Shown here one piece after another: positions 44,216 through 52,409 of a stretch of DNA of 64,000 bases. The stretch is from Rubrobacter marinus (GTDB taxonomy: Bacteria > Actinomycetota > Rubrobacteria > Rubrobacterales > Rubrobacteraceae): positions 310,001 to 374,000 of the forward strand of contig NZ_CP045121.1 in NCBI RefSeq assembly GCF_011492965.1. The letters run 5' to 3'. Every line of letters begins with the position of its first letter. The first letter of the stretch is position 1. The translations under genes were made by a program, and so were the position numbers. The notes beneath the pieces were generated by a model, which saw only the letters and a list, made by a program, of their open reading frames with translations, did not search any database and was not told the DNA's origin.

Positions 44216-44965
44216 GTGAAGGAGCTATCGGAGAACGGGTTGCTGGGGCCGGGGGAGGTCGCAGGGCTTGTAGGGGTGAAGGAGTCGACGGTGTGGCGAT
44301 GGTGCCGGGAGGGGACGCTGCCGGCGTTAAAGGTCGGCAAGCACTGGCGGGTGAGGCGGGGAGCCCTGGAGGACTTCCTGAGGAGGAGCGAGCGGCCGGT
44401 GACGCTCGCCGGGCAGCTGAGCGCCTTCCTCAGGGTGCCCGACAACGTGCTCGCCATCGCCCAGAACCGCGATGTCCTGCACCGCCTCGACGCCGCCTTC
44501 TTCAGCGTCGGGGAGGCGCACGACGGGCTGTTGGTGAAGTTCTACGGCGGGGAGGACAGGACCGAGGACGAGTTGGTCTCCCGGTTCGAGCAGAACGGCC
44601 TGGAGGCCGGGCGCCTGCGGGACGAGGGGCGGCTCCTGATGAGGGAGGAGGAGGTTTCTACGGGGGAGCGGGGCGACCGGCTCGGCCGGCTCGTCGAGGA
44701 GGAGTCCGGCAACGGGCGCACGGTGTGGGCGTCTTTCGACTGGGTCCTGGACGTGGAGCTGAACACGGCCCTGGAGCAGCAGGAGAATCTCGCCGAGCTC
44801 GTCGACGCCGAGCAGCTCGTCGTGAAGACGGCGGCGCTCAAGGAGGCGATCGAGGAGTGGTCCTCGTCGGCGCTCGTGAGGGCGCAGACATCGCACTCGG
44901 GGACGATCCTGGCGCTGGAGAAGGGCCTGTGGCTCGCCCGCGGGGGGCCTATGCCGGCGTCTTGA
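44216..44965 (+). CDS. HTH (excisionase/BldC-like) regulator fused to a MEDS-like sensory domain
   Basis: GTG 44216 follows GGAAGGCAGAGGC; 249 residues. The N-terminal MerR/excisionase HTH reads LLGPGEVAGLVGVKESTVWRW and LPALKVGKHWRVRRGALEDF. After a linker, the C-terminal half (about 80-249) is alpha/beta and ends VEEWSSSALV-like helices (EEWSSSALVRAQTSHS), which recalls the MEDS/DcmR sensory domain. That second assignment is tentative. It is transcribed divergently from the WGxxGxxG gene, so it may control it or itself. No recombinase gene is near, so a phage excisionase role is unlikely. Confidence 0.65.
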   Translation: MKELSENGLLGPGEVAGLVGVKESTVWRWCREGTLPALKVGKHWRVRRGALEDFLRRSERPVTLAGQLSAFLRVPDNVLAIAQNRDVLHRLDAAFFSVGEAHDGLLVKFYGGEDRTEDELVSRFEQNGLEAGRLRDEGRLLMREEEVSTGERGDRLGRLVEEESGNGRTVWASFDWVLDVELNTALEQQENLAELVDAEQLVVKTAALKEAIEEWSSSALVRAQTSHSGTILALEKGLWLARGGPMPAS

Positions 44966-45047
44966 GGGGCCCGAGGAAGACACCCACGAGCAACACGCGC
45001 TAAGAACGCCGGCGCCGAGGGCGCCGGGGCGAGAAAGGGGAGGAGCT

Positions 45048-45419
45048 TTGCTAACCGAACGGATCGAGGGCGCGGGGAGGATCGCGGGCCTGCCGCTGTG
45101 GCTGATCTCGAGGGAGACGGGAGGACGCCGGGGGCTTCCGCCGGAGCCCCTGCTCGTGGACGGCGGGGAAGCCTTGGCGGTCTTCGGCCACGAGGAGGAG
45201 GCCGAGATGTTCCTCGGGTTCTGGGCACCGAGAGACGGATGGCGGGCCAGGGAGGTCGGGGCCGAAGCTCTCGCCTCGCTGCTCCGCGGCCCTTCGTGGC
45301 CGGGCGTGCGGCGCGTGGCCCTCGACCCGCTCCCAGGGGGCCTCGGCGGGGCGGCGCTCGACCCGCTGGTCGGCATGGACCGCGACCGCTTCGCCGAGCG
45401 CCTCGCCCCTTCGGGGTAG
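45048..45419 (+). CDS. Conserved-looking hypothetical protein, 123 residues
   Basis: TTG 45048 follows GGGGAGGAGCT. The product is soluble, without signal peptide or membrane span, and has a proper amino-acid balance: GLPLWLISRETGGRRGLPPE, LVDGGEALAVFGHEEEAEMF and VRRVALDPLPGGLGG. The pattern (a short beta-rich start, an EEAEMFL helix, a DPLPG turn) is vaguely SseB-like, but I do not recognise a family. It lies about 80 bases after the HTH-MEDS gene and may be co-transcribed with it. Confidence 0.55.
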   Translation: MLTERIEGAGRIAGLPLWLISRETGGRRGLPPEPLLVDGGEALAVFGHEEEAEMFLGFWAPRDGWRAREVGAEALASLLRGPSWPGVRRVALDPLPGGLGGAALDPLVGMDRDRFAERLAPSG

Positions 45420-45544
45420 GGACGGCGGCGGCAGCGGGATCCCCGGGCCGCCGTTTCGGGAGGGCGCGGCGCGGGTAGCCCTTGGGCGTAGGGGCGCCGA
45501 AGGCCGCGTCCGAGGACCCGCCTTAGCGGATGAGGGAGGACCCA

Positions 45545-45955
45545 GTGAAGAAGCTCGCATACGTCGTGGTGGCCGCTCTTCTGGCCGCGGCGCTGCTAGT
45601 GCCGGCCGCGGCGTTGGCGCAGGAAGAGACGACGATAATAGAGGAGACCACCGTGTACCCCGAGGGAGCCCCCGCAGGCGGCCAAACCGGCGGAGAGGCG
45701 ACCGGCGGCGGAGCGACGGACGGCGCGAGCAGCGCCGCTGGGACCGGGGGCACGACGGACGGCGCGGCCGACGGCGCCGCGATGCAGGGCACGACGGCGA
45801 CGACGAGCGACGCGGGGGCCGGCACGACGGCGCCCGCCGGTGGCGCGGGCGAGCCGCTGCCCACGAGCGGGGGCCCGTCGCTTCTGGCGCCCGCCGTCGC
45901 CCTGCTCCTGGGCTCCGGCGTGGTGGCGTTCGCGGTGCTGCGGCGCGGGAGGTAG
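45545..45955 (+). CDS. Secreted Gly/Thr/Ala-rich protein with sortase-like C-terminal signal
   Basis: GTG 45545 follows GAGGGAGGACCCA; 136 residues. It has a signal peptide (KKLAYVVVAALLAAALLVPAA to about 25, cleaved near ALAQE), a low-complexity Gly/Ala/Thr-rich stretch (about 45-100), and a tripartite end: LPTSGGPS, then a hydrophobic span (LLAPAVALLLGSGVVAFAVL) and RRGR. The layout matches cell-wall sorting signals; the motif is LPTSG, not the strict LPxTG. No sortase gene is in the window. Probably a surface protein or linker of unknown role. Confidence 0.6.
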   Translation: MKKLAYVVVAALLAAALLVPAAALAQEETTIIEETTVYPEGAPAGGQTGGEATGGGATDGASSAAGTGGTTDGAADGAAMQGTTATTSDAGAGTTAPAGGAGEPLPTSGGPSLLAPAVALLLGSGVVAFAVLRRGR

Positions 45956-46043
45956 CCCGCCCGGCCCCGCACGTCCAGCGTCTTGGCGGAGGGCGGAGGC
46001 ACTACCCGCCCCCGAACACGGAGCTTATCTCCCCGGAAAGCGC

Positions 46044-46104
46044 AGCCCAGGCTTGCCGTCACCCCTGGTATCCCTGCGGGGTCTCTTCCTGGGCTGAAGG
46101 GCAA
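46044..46104 (+). ncRNA. Candidate structured RNA with possible pseudoknot upstream of the BCCT gene
   Basis: AGCCCAGG (46044-46051) pairs perfectly with CCTGGGCT (46088-46095). Inside, CCCC pairs with GGGG around TGGTATCCCTGC. TTGCC (46053-46057) can pair with GGCAA (46100-46104) outside the stem, an H-type pseudoknot. No known riboswitch class was recognised; it may be a chance fold of GC-rich DNA. Confidence 0.25.
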
Positions 46105-46232
46105 CGGAGGGAGGTTGTACCCATGCTGCGGGGCTCATCAGGATTCCGTACCCTTTCTCCTCGTCGAGGCCGGTCCGGGAGACGGGCGCCTCCACGGAAC
46201 ATTCACGCTTCAGTCGCGCGGCCAATTCAAGG

Positions 46233-46278
46233 TGCGCTATGCTTTACAATGCAAATGCGCTATGCTCTACAATGCAAA
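46233..46278 (+). repeat. Two adjacent 23-base direct repeats, probable tandem operators
   Basis: Repeat 1 (46233-46255) and repeat 2 (46256-46278) abut and match at 22 of 23 bases; they differ only at 46244 (T) against 46267 (C). Each holds GCTATGCT and a TACAAT word that resembles a -10 hexamer. They end 57 bases before the BCCT start at 46335. Confidence 0.6.
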
Positions 46279-46334
46279 ATCCTTTGCATGAGGGTCGGGA
46301 AAGTGGTGAGAAGGTGGGTAAAGGAAGGAAGACA

Positions 46335-47981
46335 ATGCAAAGACCGGCAAGTCCAAGAATAGACTCGACAGTGTTTTGGGTCGCGGCGGTCCTGTCGGCG
46401 TTGTTCGTGGCATGGGGCGTGTTCTTCGCGGACAGCCTCGCCGCCGTCTTCGACGCGGTCCTGTTCGACTTCCTGGTGCCTAGCTTCGGCTGGGTGTTCA
46501 TCCTGTCGTCTTTCGGCTTTCTGGCCTTCTCGGTCTACCTGGCCTTCAGTCGCTACGGCAGGATCAGGCTGGGCGCTGACGACGAGCAACCGGAGTTCCG
46601 AACGGTCTCGTGGGTCGCGATGATGTTCAGCGCGGGGATGGGCATCGGGCTGATGTTCTTCGGGGTCGCGGAGCCCATGACCCACATGGGCACTCCCCCG
46701 GCCGGGGCGGCGGAGCCGAACACCAGGGGGGCCGCCCAGGTAGCCATGGAGTACTCGTACTTCCACTGGGCGTTCCACCCGTGGGCCATCTACGCGATCA
46801 TGGGGCTGGCCCTCGCGTACTTCTGCTTCCGCAGGGGGATGCCGAACCTTATAAGCACGGCCTTCCACCCGCTCCTCGGCGACAGGGTCTACGGGCCCGC
46901 GGGCAAGACCATAGACATCCTGGCGATCTTCGCCACCCTGTTCGGTTCGGCCACCTCGCTGGGCCTGGGAGCCCTGCAGATCAACGAGGGGCTGGACGTT
47001 CTGTTCGGCGTCGGCGGACGCGACGCTGTCGGGCTTGCGATCGTGGTCATCGTCGTCCTGACGCTGTGCTTTATCCTCTCGGCGGTCAGCGGGGTACACC
47101 GCGGCATCCAGTGGCTCTCCAACACCAACATGGTGCTGGCCGTGCTCCTCCTCTTCTTCCTGTTCGTGGTGGGGCCGACGGTCTTTATCCTCGACACCTT
47201 CGTGCAGTCGCTCGGCGGGTACCTGGCCAACCTCGTTCCGATGAGCTTCAGGACGGCCTCCTACGGCGACTCCGAGTTCGTCTCCGGCTGGACCATCTTC
47301 TACTGGGCGTGGTGGATAAGCTGGGCGCCGTTCGTGGGCACCTTTATAGCCCGCATCTCCCGGGGCCGGACGATCCGGGAGTTCGTCGTCGGGGTCATCC
47401 TGGTCCCGAGCCTGGTCAGCTGGGTGTGGTTCGCCGTCCTCGGCGGCACGGCCATCAACCTGCAGCTCACGGGAGGAGCGGACATAGCCGGCGCCGTGGC
47501 CGAGAGCCAGCCGGCGGCGCTGTTCTCCACCCTGAGCGCGTTCCCGCTCTCGGGCCTGACGTCGCTGATCGCGATCATCCTGGTCGCGCTGTTCTTTATC
47601 AGCGGGGCCGACGCGGCCTCGGTGGTGATGGGCATGCTCTCCTCCAAGGGCAACATAAATCCCAGGGCGTGGGCCGTCGTCGTGTGGGGCGTCTTCACCG
47701 GGGCGGCCGCGGCGATCTGCCTGCTGGCCGGGGCTATCCAGGGCTCGGTGGACGCGGCGATAACGGCCCTGCAGTCGGTGGCGATCGCGTCCGCGGCGCC
47801 GTTCGTGCTCATCCTGATCGGGCTGTGCTTCTCCCTACTCAAGGCGCTGCGCGCCGACCGGGGGCCGGACACGCTCGCCGCGCCGGAGCCGGACAGGGCG
47901 ATCTCCGGTACCGGCGGGGCTCCCGCCCCGCAGCAGATGTCCGCCGAGAGCCCTCAAGAGCGGGACCGACGCCGCATCTAA
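46335..47981 (+). CDS. BCCT-family betaine/choline/carnitine transporter
   Basis: ATG 46335 follows AGGAAGGAAGACA; 548 residues, twelve spans. BCCT signatures: MFSAGMGIGLMFFGVAEPM (glycine-rich Na+/substrate site, TM3), YSYFHWAFHPWAIYAI (aromatic box residues), FYWAWWISWAPFVGTFIARI (TM8) and SRGRTIREFVVGVILVPSL. The GMGIG form is usual for Na+-coupled betaine carriers. It imports compatible solutes or their precursors under osmotic stress. The tandem repeats upstream are likely regulatory sites. Hairpin at 48016 follows. Betaine is the most likely substrate; choline or ectoine cannot be excluded. Confidence 0.93.
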   Translation: MQRPASPRIDSTVFWVAAVLSALFVAWGVFFADSLAAVFDAVLFDFLVPSFGWVFILSSFGFLAFSVYLAFSRYGRIRLGADDEQPEFRTVSWVAMMFSAGMGIGLMFFGVAEPMTHMGTPPAGAAEPNTRGAAQVAMEYSYFHWAFHPWAIYAIMGLALAYFCFRRGMPNLISTAFHPLLGDRVYGPAGKTIDILAIFATLFGSATSLGLGALQINEGLDVLFGVGGRDAVGLAIVVIVVLTLCFILSAVSGVHRGIQWLSNTNMVLAVLLLFFLFVVGPTVFILDTFVQSLGGYLANLVPMSFRTASYGDSEFVSGWTIFYWAWWISWAPFVGTFIARISRGRTIREFVVGVILVPSLVSWVWFAVLGGTAINLQLTGGADIAGAVAESQPAALFSTLSAFPLSGLTSLIAIILVALFFISGADAASVVMGMLSSKGNINPRAWAVVVWGVFTGAAAAICLLAGAIQGSVDAAITALQSVAIASAAPFVLILIGLCFSLLKALRADRGPDTLAAPEPDRAISGTGGAPAPQQMSAESPQERDRRRI

Positions 47982-48352
47982 CGGGGCTTCGGCGCCGGTC
48001 CGAGTAGCTGTTGGAGCGGGCGGCCGAAGCCGCCCGCCCGACACGTCGGCGGGCGGGGATGGAGGTTCTCGCCCTGAAGGGGACCGGATACCCCGGGCCT
48101 CCCGTGTGGAACGAGGCCGGACCCTCCGCAGGACGGGCACCGAGAGCTGGGAGCCGGTGATGTCTTCGGGGGCAAACGAGTCGGGCCTCGCCTGCGCCTG
48201 CAACACGGGCGAAGTGAGAGGCGAGACGGTCTTCGTCCCCCGGGCCTCGGTGGGACGGACACGGCCCCCGGTACCCGGGGATGAGGAAGCCCGGGGGGCG
48301 TAAACTGGCCGGAGAAAAACGTGACCCGGAGAAGAAGCCAGAAGGAGGGAGC
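47982..48352. other. Intergenic region between the BCCT and Hsp20 genes
   Basis: About 370 bases. Apart from the hairpin at 48016-48037, I see no gene, no HrcA/HspR-type repeat and no clear promoter. Confidence 0.4.
48016..48037 (+). terminator. Hairpin terminator after the BCCT gene
   Basis: GCGGGCGGC and GCCGCCCGC form a perfect 9-bp stem with a CGAA tetraloop, 35 bases after the BCCT stop. No U-run follows. Confidence 0.5.
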
Positions 48353-48817
48353 ATGGAGAGAGCGCGCAATCCGTTCCGCGGCCTCATAGACCACATGAGC
48401 GAGATGGCCCGGATGCGGGAGGTGGTAGCCGAGGGTGGGGGGCAGGCGCGGGAGGATCGTCGCAGGACCTACGCCACCGCCTGGGTTCCGACCACGGACA
48501 TATTCGCCAAGGGCGACGACCTGGTGATCCGGTGCGAGCTCGCCGGCGTGCGCCAGGACGACGTAGACATCACGCTCGCCAACGGCGTGTTGAGCGTGTC
48601 CGGTGAGCGCAGGAGCGAGCTGGACGACGAGGAGCCGGCTTTCTACACGCGGGAGCGCTCCTACGGTCAGTTTCGTCGCGTCATCAATCTGCCCGATGGC
48701 GTGGACGGGAGCAAGATGGACGCTAGGTTCGAGGACGGCTTGCTGGAGATCAAGATAGAGGGCGGGGCCAACTTGCCGGAGCCCCAGCACGTCCGAATTC
48801 GAAGCCGCGACGGCTGA
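48353..48817 (+). CDS. hsp20: Small heat-shock protein Hsp20/alpha-crystallin
   Basis: ATG 48353 follows AAGGAGGGAGC; 154 residues. The alpha-crystallin domain spans about 40-140: WVPTTDIFAKGDDLVIRCEL at its start, LAGVRQDDVDITLANGVLSV, FYTRERSYGQFRRVINLPDG and the closing GLLEIKI. The C-terminal I-x-I anchor appears as VRIRS. It is an ATP-independent holdase chaperone that keeps unfolding proteins soluble in the cytoplasm. It stands near other stress genes (DUF2382, BCCT). Confidence 0.95.
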   Translation: MERARNPFRGLIDHMSEMARMREVVAEGGGQAREDRRRTYATAWVPTTDIFAKGDDLVIRCELAGVRQDDVDITLANGVLSVSGERRSELDDEEPAFYTRERSYGQFRRVINLPDGVDGSKMDARFEDGLLEIKIEGGANLPEPQHVRIRSRDG

Positions 48818-49087
48818 GCGTGGAGGGAGGCGGTGGCCTCGCAGTAGAGCTCCGGCGCCGGTGTTGCGGCTCGGGCCGTCATCTGGAGCCGACCCGGCGC
48901 GAAGCTCTGCAAGAAGGGGCGTTGCGCGCTCTCTCGCCGTGCGCTGCAAGCACCTCAACGCCGCGCAGGAGGCCGAGGGGCGGAGCGACCGTCGCGGCCA
49001 CGGCCCGGCCCCGACGCGGAGCGCCTCGCCGGTCCCGCTTGCCCCCGAAGCGCGGTTGAGGCCGCTCGGGAGTGGGGGCCGAACCCC

Positions 49088-49837
49088 GTGAGCCGCTCGG
49101 CGAAGCTCGCGCTCGACGTCCTCCTGGGCGCGGTCGTGCCGATCCTGGTGCTCTCCTACCTCTCCGAACCCCTGGGTGCCGTCCCCGCGTACCTCCTGTC
49201 GGCACTCGTCCCGGTGGGCTGGGTCGTGGTGGACCTCTTCTTCGTCACCAAGCGCCTCAACTTCATCACGGCCTTTCTGGGCCTCAACGCCCTCGTGCGG
49301 GGGCTCCTGGCGTTCTGGTTCGTCGACGGGGCGCTCTTCGCGCTCAAGGACTCCGCGGGCAGCGCCGTGACCGTCCTGATCCTCGCCGGCTCGCTCCTCC
49401 TCGGCCGCCCCGCCCTGCGGGCCTTCGCGGAGCAGGGCCTCGACCCGCGCACCCCCGAGCAGGAGTCGGCCCTGCACGGGCTCTTCGCCGAGCGCCCGGT
49501 GCGCAGGGCGCTGGTGCGGGGCACCGCCATGCTCGCCGTGGTGCACGCCGCCGCGGGGGTCGCCAACTTCCTCCTGAACCTCTCGATCGTCACCGCGTCG
49601 TTCGGCACGGACGGGTTCAACGCCCAGGTGGCGAAGGTCAACGCGATAACGCGCCTCGCGATCGGGCTGCCGGAGGGCTTGGCGACGGGGCTCGCGATCT
49701 GGCTGGTCCTTCGGGCGCTCTACTCCCTCCTGCCGGGCGTCCCCGGGGAGGAGGGCTTCTGGGAGCTCGTCGGGCGGCGTAGAAGCAAGGGGTCGCCGGG
49801 GGGCCCGCAAGCGCCGGCGCGGGGGCGGTCCGAATGA
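49088..49837 (+). CDS. Polytopic membrane protein, VC0807-like
   Basis: GTG 49088; 249 residues with five or six hydrophobic segments. ALDVLLGAVVPILVLSYLSE and LLSALVPVGWVVVDLFFVTK open it; the middle has VTVLILAGSLLLGRPALRAF, and ANFLLNLSIVTASFGTDGFN follows near 160. The pattern is that of VC0807/intracellular-septation-A-like proteins found in many actinobacteria, of unknown function. A polar, arginine-rich tail ends the protein. The 270 bases before it show no gene. Confidence 0.65.
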   Translation: MSRSAKLALDVLLGAVVPILVLSYLSEPLGAVPAYLLSALVPVGWVVVDLFFVTKRLNFITAFLGLNALVRGLLAFWFVDGALFALKDSAGSAVTVLILAGSLLLGRPALRAFAEQGLDPRTPEQESALHGLFAERPVRRALVRGTAMLAVVHAAAGVANFLLNLSIVTASFGTDGFNAQVAKVNAITRLAIGLPEGLATGLAIWLVLRALYSLLPGVPGEEGFWELVGRRRSKGSPGGPQAPARGRSE

Positions 49838-50292
49838 GCCACCGCGCCGGTGGGCCGCGCTTGTTTGCGATACCCGAGGGATCGGACCTCGGCACGAAAG
49901 ACCCGAGCAAGACCGAAGCTACTCCGGCAGAGAGATGATCCGTGTCGAGGGGCGCGAGTCGAGGCGTGGCGGGACGATCCCGACGTCGGATGTCCATGCC
50001 TTATTCGCCGTTGAAAATAGAAGGTCAAACGCGACCAAAGGTCGGTACCGTTTCGCTCGCTGTAAGGCTTCCGAACCGAAAGGCTTCATGTCGTCGCGGG
50101 TCGGAGGAGTGAGCCAGAATCGCCGGGCGGTTTCCCGTCGATCGCTACCCGTGCATCAGTAGACCGAGCGTGCCGTTCGGGGGTGGATCGGCGGGTTTCC
50201 CGCGCAAGGCCCGAGCACGCGATAGGATCGGGGGATGGGCTCATACGATCGGACGGCGGATCGGGCTTGGCCGCCAACGAGGAGGCGTGATC
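49838..50292. other. Intergenic region, no gene recognised
   Basis: About 455 bases, less GC-rich than its surroundings near 49990-50080. I see no coding frame with a plausible start and no terminator; a promoter for the SMP-30 gene is expected but not evident. Confidence 0.4.
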
Positions 50293-51135
50293 ATGCGGGC
50301 TGAACAAGTCACCGACCCCGTGGCTTACCACGGCGAGGGACCGGTCTGGTCGGAGCGATGGGGCGGGCTGCGCTGGGTGGACATGATGGCCGGCGACGTC
50401 CTGTCTCTGGGGGCCGACGGCGCGGTCGGCCGGCGCCGCGTCGGCAGCATCGCCGCCGCCCTCCGCCCCCGCCGCCGGGGCGGGGCGGTCATCGGCGTGG
50501 AGCGGGGCTTCGCGATGGAGGACCCCGACGGGACGCTCACGCACCTCGACGAGCTGTGGACCGACGAAACGGTGCGGATGAACGAGGGGGGCTGCGACCC
50601 CGACGGCCGCTTCTACTGCGGGTCGATGGCCTACGATCAGCGCGCCGGCGCCGGCGCGCTGTACCGGCTCGACCCCGACGGCTCCGCGCGCGTGGTGCTG
50701 GAGGACGTGAGCGTCTCGAACGGGCTGGAGTGGAGCCCGGACGGCTCGCGCGCCTACTACAACGACACCCCCACCGGCCGCACCGACGTCTTCGACTACG
50801 ACGCCGACACCGGTCTGACCGGGCGGCGCCCGTTCGTGCAGATCCCGGACGGAAACCCGGACGGCCTGACAGTCGACGGGGAGGGCGGCGTCTGGGTGGC
50901 GCTCTACGGGGACGGCGCGGTACGCCGCTACACGCCGGACGGCGTACTCGACGAGGTGGTCGAGGTGCCGGCGAGCAAGGTGACCGCCTGTGCCTTCGGC
51001 GGCCCGAACCTGGACGAGCTTTTTATCACCACGTCGCGAGAGAACCTCGATCCCGGCGAGGAGCCGCTGGCAGGCTCGCTGTTCCGGGCCGCGGTGGGGG
51101 TGGCCGGATTGCCGGCTCGCGAGTTCGCCGGCTGA
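50293..51135 (+). CDS. SMP-30/gluconolactonase/LRE-family protein
   Basis: ATG 50293 follows AGGAGGCGTGATC; 280 residues, six-bladed propeller size. Metal ligands are recognisable: Glu in HGEGPVWSERWGGLRWVD near 17, Asn in VSVSNGLEWSPDGSRAYYND near 145, and Asp in GNPDGLTVDGEGGVWVAL near 198, plus NEGGCDPDGRFYCGSM near 97. The family hydrolyses sugar lactones such as gluconolactone, or related esters. It is far from the Zwf-like gene (15067) but could open the lactone that enzyme makes (inference). Monocistronic. Confidence 0.9.
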   Translation: MRAEQVTDPVAYHGEGPVWSERWGGLRWVDMMAGDVLSLGADGAVGRRRVGSIAAALRPRRRGGAVIGVERGFAMEDPDGTLTHLDELWTDETVRMNEGGCDPDGRFYCGSMAYDQRAGAGALYRLDPDGSARVVLEDVSVSNGLEWSPDGSRAYYNDTPTGRTDVFDYDADTGLTGRRPFVQIPDGNPDGLTVDGEGGVWVALYGDGAVRRYTPDGVLDEVVEVPASKVTACAFGGPNLDELFITTSRENLDPGEEPLAGSLFRAAVGVAGLPAREFAG

Positions 51136-51189
51136 ACGGTCCGCCCTCTCCGGGACCGTCGGCCCGGCTCCGATCGCCGCGGGCGCGGA

Positions 51190-51342
51190 GCTCTGGCGCA
51201 CCTAGACGACTACATCTTCGGGGACGCCGCCGCCGGCCGGCGCTTCGCCGACGCGCCCGAGGAGAGGGCGCGAGAAGGCGTGCCGGTGCGTGTGCTCGCG
51301 GGCTGGTTCGGCCGATCGGCCGTCCTCGTACCAGGCGACGCC
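51190..51342 (+). pseudogene. Fragment of a phospholipase D/cardiolipin-synthase-like gene
   Basis: A frame of about 45 codons reads LDDYIFGDAAAGRRFADAP then EERAREGVPVRVLAGWFGRS. This recalls the N-terminal segment of bacterial PLD-type cardiolipin synthases (typically LDDYIFGDDxAGRRFAxAL and VRVLYDWFG). No HKD motif and no start codon are attached, and the rest of the gene is missing. It is a remnant or a heavily damaged copy. Confidence 0.4.
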
Positions 51343-51434
51343 TCGCACTCCTTGTCAGGCTGCCGGCACCGCGCCGAGCGCCGCGATGACCTCGGGTGCG
51401 AATCCTGGGGCGTGAGCGGCCCCAGGACGTCGCG

Positions 51435-51653
51435 CTAGAGGTCGGGGAGGTAGCCCGTTGAGACGTCGGCCGGGCCCTCGATCTCGACCCGCCCGAGCGC
51501 CGCCGGCGACAGCAGCGTCTCCGCCCGCCCGGGCCGCTGCGACGAGCCCCCGGCGTTCACGGAGACGGGCTCCCCGACGCTGCTGAGGATGATCGCGGTC
51601 TCGCCGCGATCAGCCAGGTGAGCGTGAAGGGTACGCATACGGCCGCGATCCAC
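51435..51653 (-). pseudogene. C-terminal fragment resembling type I phosphomannose isomerase
   Basis: The frame on the minus strand encodes about 70 residues, ending GETAIILSSVGEPVSVNAGG, GRAETLLSPAALGRVEIEGP and TGYLPDL. The VPAALGxVxIEGP and GYLPDL ending resembles the cupin C-terminal end of type I mannose-6-phosphate isomerases. The catalytic zinc-binding domain is missing. I assign it with low confidence; it may be another cupin fragment. Confidence 0.3.
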
Positions 51654-51701
51654 TCGAGGGCGACCGAACGACGATCCTTCTCGGTCGCGGACGATGCCCC
51701 T

Positions 51702-52043
51702 TCAGTCGAGGCGAGATGCGAAGCGCTTTCGGTCGACGACGGCGCGCGTCACTTCGCCGCGGCCCACGAGCAAGCCCTCCCCGTCCTCGGCGCGCACCGT
51801 GAAACGCAGCAGCCACCCAGCGATGCCAACGAGCTCCGCGTGCGCGGCGACCCGCTTACCGACCCCGGTCGCCCGGAGATGTTCGAGTTCCACTCGTGTG
51901 CCGACCGAAGTTTCGTGTTCGGGTAGATGACCGGCGAGGGCGGCGACCGTTGCGGCCGCGGCGAGCGCGAGCAAGCGCGGCGTCGCAAGCGCCGACACTT
52001 CGCCGCTGCCCATCGTCGCGGTGTCGTCGTCGCCGACGACCAT
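51702..52043 (-). CDS. FlK-like hot-dog thioesterase, possibly N-terminally truncated
   Basis: ATG 52043; 113 residues. DDDTATMGSGEVSALATPRL near 5-24, LLALAAAATVAALAGHLPEH, the SVGTRVELEHLRATGVGKRV strand and the closing RGEVTRAVVDRKRF fit the FlK/thioesterase family in which Thr, Glu and His act on acyl-CoA; the His in AALAGHLPE and the Glu in VELEH are visible. Frame 52043 onwards reads LWYDAAEMV before the start and meets a stop, so the usual N-terminal strand may be lost. Substrate unknown; similarity to fluoroacetyl-CoA thioesterase is only at family level. Confidence 0.6.
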   Translation of the reverse strand: MVVGDDDTATMGSGEVSALATPRLLALAAAATVAALAGHLPEHETSVGTRVELEHLRATGVGKRVAAHAELVGIAGWLLRFTVRAEDGEGLLVGRGEVTRAVVDRKRFASRLD

Positions 52044-52409
52044 CTCCGCCGCGTCGTACCACAGCGCCCCCCGTCGGGGACATCATGGCCGTCCCCCACC
52101 ATCAAGAACGCCTCGATCTCCGTTCCGCGTTCCGACCGCATCAGGTCCGTAACGACCTGGCCCATAGTTTCGATCGTAGCCATTGCGGCAATATAGAGAC
52201 TTAATGGGTTGATTGTGCCATGCTGGTACTTGACTCGAACCACGTTTCGGAAGGTTCTAGGTTCCGTACGAGGCAGCGAAAACGGCCTTTTGGGCAGGCG
52301 CTCATCGAAGCGAGGGCTGGCCAGAAGTTAGAGGTATCGCAAAGGGCACCATCCCTGGCCTCGCAGGCACACGCGAGCTAGGGGCTTCAGGGAAGCGCGA
52401 AAGGAGCAA

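Larger units (their letters stand above)
45956..46334. other. Long upstream region of the BCCT gene
   Basis: About 380 non-coding bases. It holds a structured-RNA candidate (46044-46104) and the tandem 23-base repeats (46233-46278), given separately. No protein-coding frame is convincing. Confidence 0.5.

Noticed and set aside
44216-44965. A phage excisionase or mobile element
   Set aside because: The HTH is excisionase-like, but there is no integrase, attachment-site repeat or phage gene nearby and the C-terminal domain is large.
45545-45955. A true LPxTG sortase substrate
   Set aside because: The motif reads LPTSG and no sortase gene is present, so it is described only as sortase-like.
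46044-46104. A known riboswitch (c-di-AMP, glycine or cobalamin)
   Set aside because: I compared remembered consensus features and found no convincing match, so only an unclassified structure is listed.
51702-52043. Fluoroacetate metabolism (FlK-like thioesterase with a dehalogenase-like hydrolase at 62565)
   Set aside because: The two genes are 10 kb apart, each fits only at the family level, and no other organofluorine gene is seen.
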